Shown here piece by piece: positions 6,501 through 7,007 of a stretch of DNA of 7,007 nucleotides. The notes under the pieces are model-generated. The model was not told the origin of the DNA. It saw only the letters and a list, made by a program, of their open reading frames with translations, and did not search any database. The position numbers were made by a program, and so were the translations under genes. Origin of the DNA: Clostridiales bacterium. GTDB lineage: Bacteria > Bacillota > Clostridia > Christensenellales > Aristaeellaceae. The first letter of the stretch is position 1. Each line of letters opens with the position of its first letter. Location of the stretch: the NCBI GenBank assembly GCA_012513735.1, contig JAAZBR010000140.1, positions 1 through 7,007 of the forward strand, written 5' to 3'.

Positions 6501-7007
6501 GCGAGGGGCGCCACGGGATGAGGCGCTGCGCCGGGGTATCATTACCCACCGTGCCCTGGGCGGGCTAGACTTGCATCCCCTCCGTGGCCTGCAGGGCCAG
6601 GCATTGCAGCAGATGCTGCACCAGGGGCTGGATCGGCTGGTGGAAGGCCGGGTGCTGTCCGAAAAGGAGCGCGCCATGGTGCGCGTGGATACGCTGGCCG
6701 GCTTCTATCAAAGCGAGTTGGGCTGCCGTTTGCTGATGGCTGACCGGGTGGAGAGGGAGTGGCCGTTCATGCTGGATGCCGGCAGCATGGTGGTGCTGCA
6801 GGGGGTGCTGGACTGCTGTTTCATGGAAAACAGCGCCTGGGTGCTGATCGACTACAAAACCGACCGTGCGGACCCGGATACCATTTATCAGCGCTACCGG
6901 GATCAGATGCGCTGGTACATCCGGGCCCTCCGCGAAATCAGCGGCCAACCGGTGGCCCAGGCCCACCTGTACTGCCTGGAGGCCGGGGTGGCCCTGCAGG
7001 TGGAGGA
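3580..7007 (+). CDS. addA: ATP-dependent helicase/nuclease subunit A (AddA), 3' end cut by window edge
   Basis: The A subunit of AddAB, which resects double-strand DNA breaks for RecA-dependent repair. 1142 codons are present without a stop; B. subtilis AddA has 1232. Superfamily 1 helicase motifs appear in order: Walker A AAAGSGKT (23-30), TFTHAAAAEM (54-63), ISTLHTFC (93-100), Walker B VDEYQD (379-384), GDVKQSIYRFRQADP (407-421), ENFRSR (446-451), TMHKSKGLEFP (749-759) and EEARLLYVAMTRAR (819-832). The C-terminal RecB-type nuclease keeps H990 in RGIITHRAL, D1078 in LQGVLD, D1091 and K1093 in IDYKTD (1090-1095) and QMRWY (1109-1113), so both activities look intact. The final residues resemble the normal end of AddA, so few codons should be missing. 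ATG 3580 has AGGAGG (3568-3573) six bases upstream, inside the ppx/gppA-like gene, which it overlaps by 8 bp. addB is not directly upstream. Confidence 0.97.
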   Translation, partial: MAEWTPAQRQAIDARNHSILVSAAAGSGKTSVLVERLMELLRGGARIERVLVVTFTHAAAAEMRSRLMERLSEEARESAHLRRQLQAINRADISTLHTFCNRLIKRHFQAVGADPGSRVGDEGRMKVMLDNALQAEMEALYEQPDHDRQCLIDQYTDKDIQAMALQLYHFLMALAHPWQWVEQHLQMPDAASLMAHPWYGWALKEAQARAEAALQLCQEALELTAHPQGPQRYRNNAQVDREMVLFLHNALFEEGRLPEGLDPTFGDLSRVAAPPQEDESLRERYTDMRKQLKDLVAAIVTALPAGQQAMDKAADDIAWTAPALRALCALVQRMHGRYGEDKRQRQLWDYDDLEHLALQCLQDPLVQQDMGQRFDALFVDEYQDISRIQEAIIQALHGEDASLFMVGDVKQSIYRFRQADPGLFMRKYRQFHQEAEAEERLIRLSENFRSRTNILQAVNHVFEQTMLGDALEIDYDAEAALRPGLPSQSDPPVELHLILPAQGEGTGNEDDEQLRGFQREAVVIAERIEQLVGTPLGGDKNARPIRYRDMVILLRSASSRAAGIAEVLKARNIPVYSDADAQFFDFLEVQDMLNLLHVLNNPLEDIPLLGLLKSPIMSFTDEKLATIRVEGDPNAPFHELFYARRSTDPQVEEAVSQIERWRFLCQNSRLDDFLHRLLRETGLYTLAGVRNKGDLRRANLRLLCERAGPNPFPQTLHGFLQRVTEARRQDTTKAAATLGAGEDVVRIMTMHKSKGLEFPVVFLPDLSHRFRLDGQGELLLLDAEVGMALRKVDPDLRMTHHTLAGKAILLKKSRETRSEEARLLYVAMTRARDHLILLAAPASMKSTLSRWRAPVGAHRASVATCMMDWVGASLWPALMEQQDVLWQAPGGSRWQVVLRAGEQIALGAPEDTPPLPPMPSPGQQPSDWIINHMRPLEIANTFPQKLSVTELVARSGLQLEETAATKRLPWDQQQRGAPRDEALRRGIITHRALGGLDLHPLRGLQGQALQQMLHQGLDRLVEGRVLSEKERAMVRVDTLAGFYQSELGCRLLMADRVEREWPFMLDAGSMVVLQGVLDCCFMENSAWVLIDYKTDRADPDTIYQRYRDQMRWYIRALREISGQPVAQAHLYCLEAGVALQVE

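Noticed and set aside
4486..6549. A 687-codon open frame on the minus strand, opposite addA
   Set aside because: It lies wholly antisense to a gene with all helicase motifs intact. Long antisense frames are expected when codons are GC-rich at the third base. Its translation is low-complexity, rich in Gln, His, Leu and Gly, with no recognisable domain.
1..7007. CRISPR arrays, tRNA or rRNA genes, insertion sequences, phage genes, or a new defence system
   Set aside because: No regularly spaced repeats, cloverleaf or rRNA-like sequence, transposase motif or terminal inverted repeats were found. AddA can act on phage DNA, but here it is the ordinary repair enzyme in a housekeeping operon.

Overview
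This 7 kb window is a GC-rich, gene-dense stretch of bacterial chromosome. The best fit is a high-GC member of the Clostridia (Bacillota). The signs are a RecB-like AddA rather than RecBCD, a short single-domain Ppx/GppA protein beside a FtsB/DivIC-type septation protein, strong AGGAGG-type ribosome binding sites, and TATAAT-like -10 boxes. The lineage is inferred from gene content and style; no marker gene fixes it.

Left part (1-2180), all on the minus strand. In the direction of transcription the order is: an SDR-family oxidoreductase (2180-1473); a decayed C-terminal remnant of a pirin-family gene (about 1484-1280); a strong intrinsic terminator (1213-1183); a ribokinase (1107-184) with its own putative promoter and a palindrome at the likely transcription start; and the first 34 codons of a VOC (glyoxalase/dioxygenase-fold) protein that runs off the left edge (104-1), also with its own -10 box. 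These look like separate small transcription units for peripheral metabolism, not one pathway.

Centre (2181-2301). A compact divergent intergenic region of about 120 bp carries two back-to-back extended -10 elements, one driving the SDR gene leftward and one driving the right-hand operon rightward.

Right part (2302-7007), all on the plus strand. This is a tightly overlapping three-gene operon: a FtsB/DivIC-like divisome protein starting at TTG, a Ppx/GppA-family phosphatase (ATGA overlap), and addA (8-bp overlap), encoding the helicase-nuclease A subunit of the AddAB double-strand-break repair enzyme. addA is open through the right edge and lacks probably only its last few codons. The operon joins cell division, phosphate or (p)ppGpp metabolism and recombinational repair by translational coupling. 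addB is not directly upstream of addA as it often is.

I found no CRISPR array, tRNA, rRNA, insertion sequence or phage gene, and no convincing new system. The points most worth a second look are the pirin remnant with two single-base lesions beside the SDR gene, loss of the usual first-loop aspartate in the Ppx/GppA protein, the unusual layout before its start codon, and the palindrome at the ribokinase promoter.
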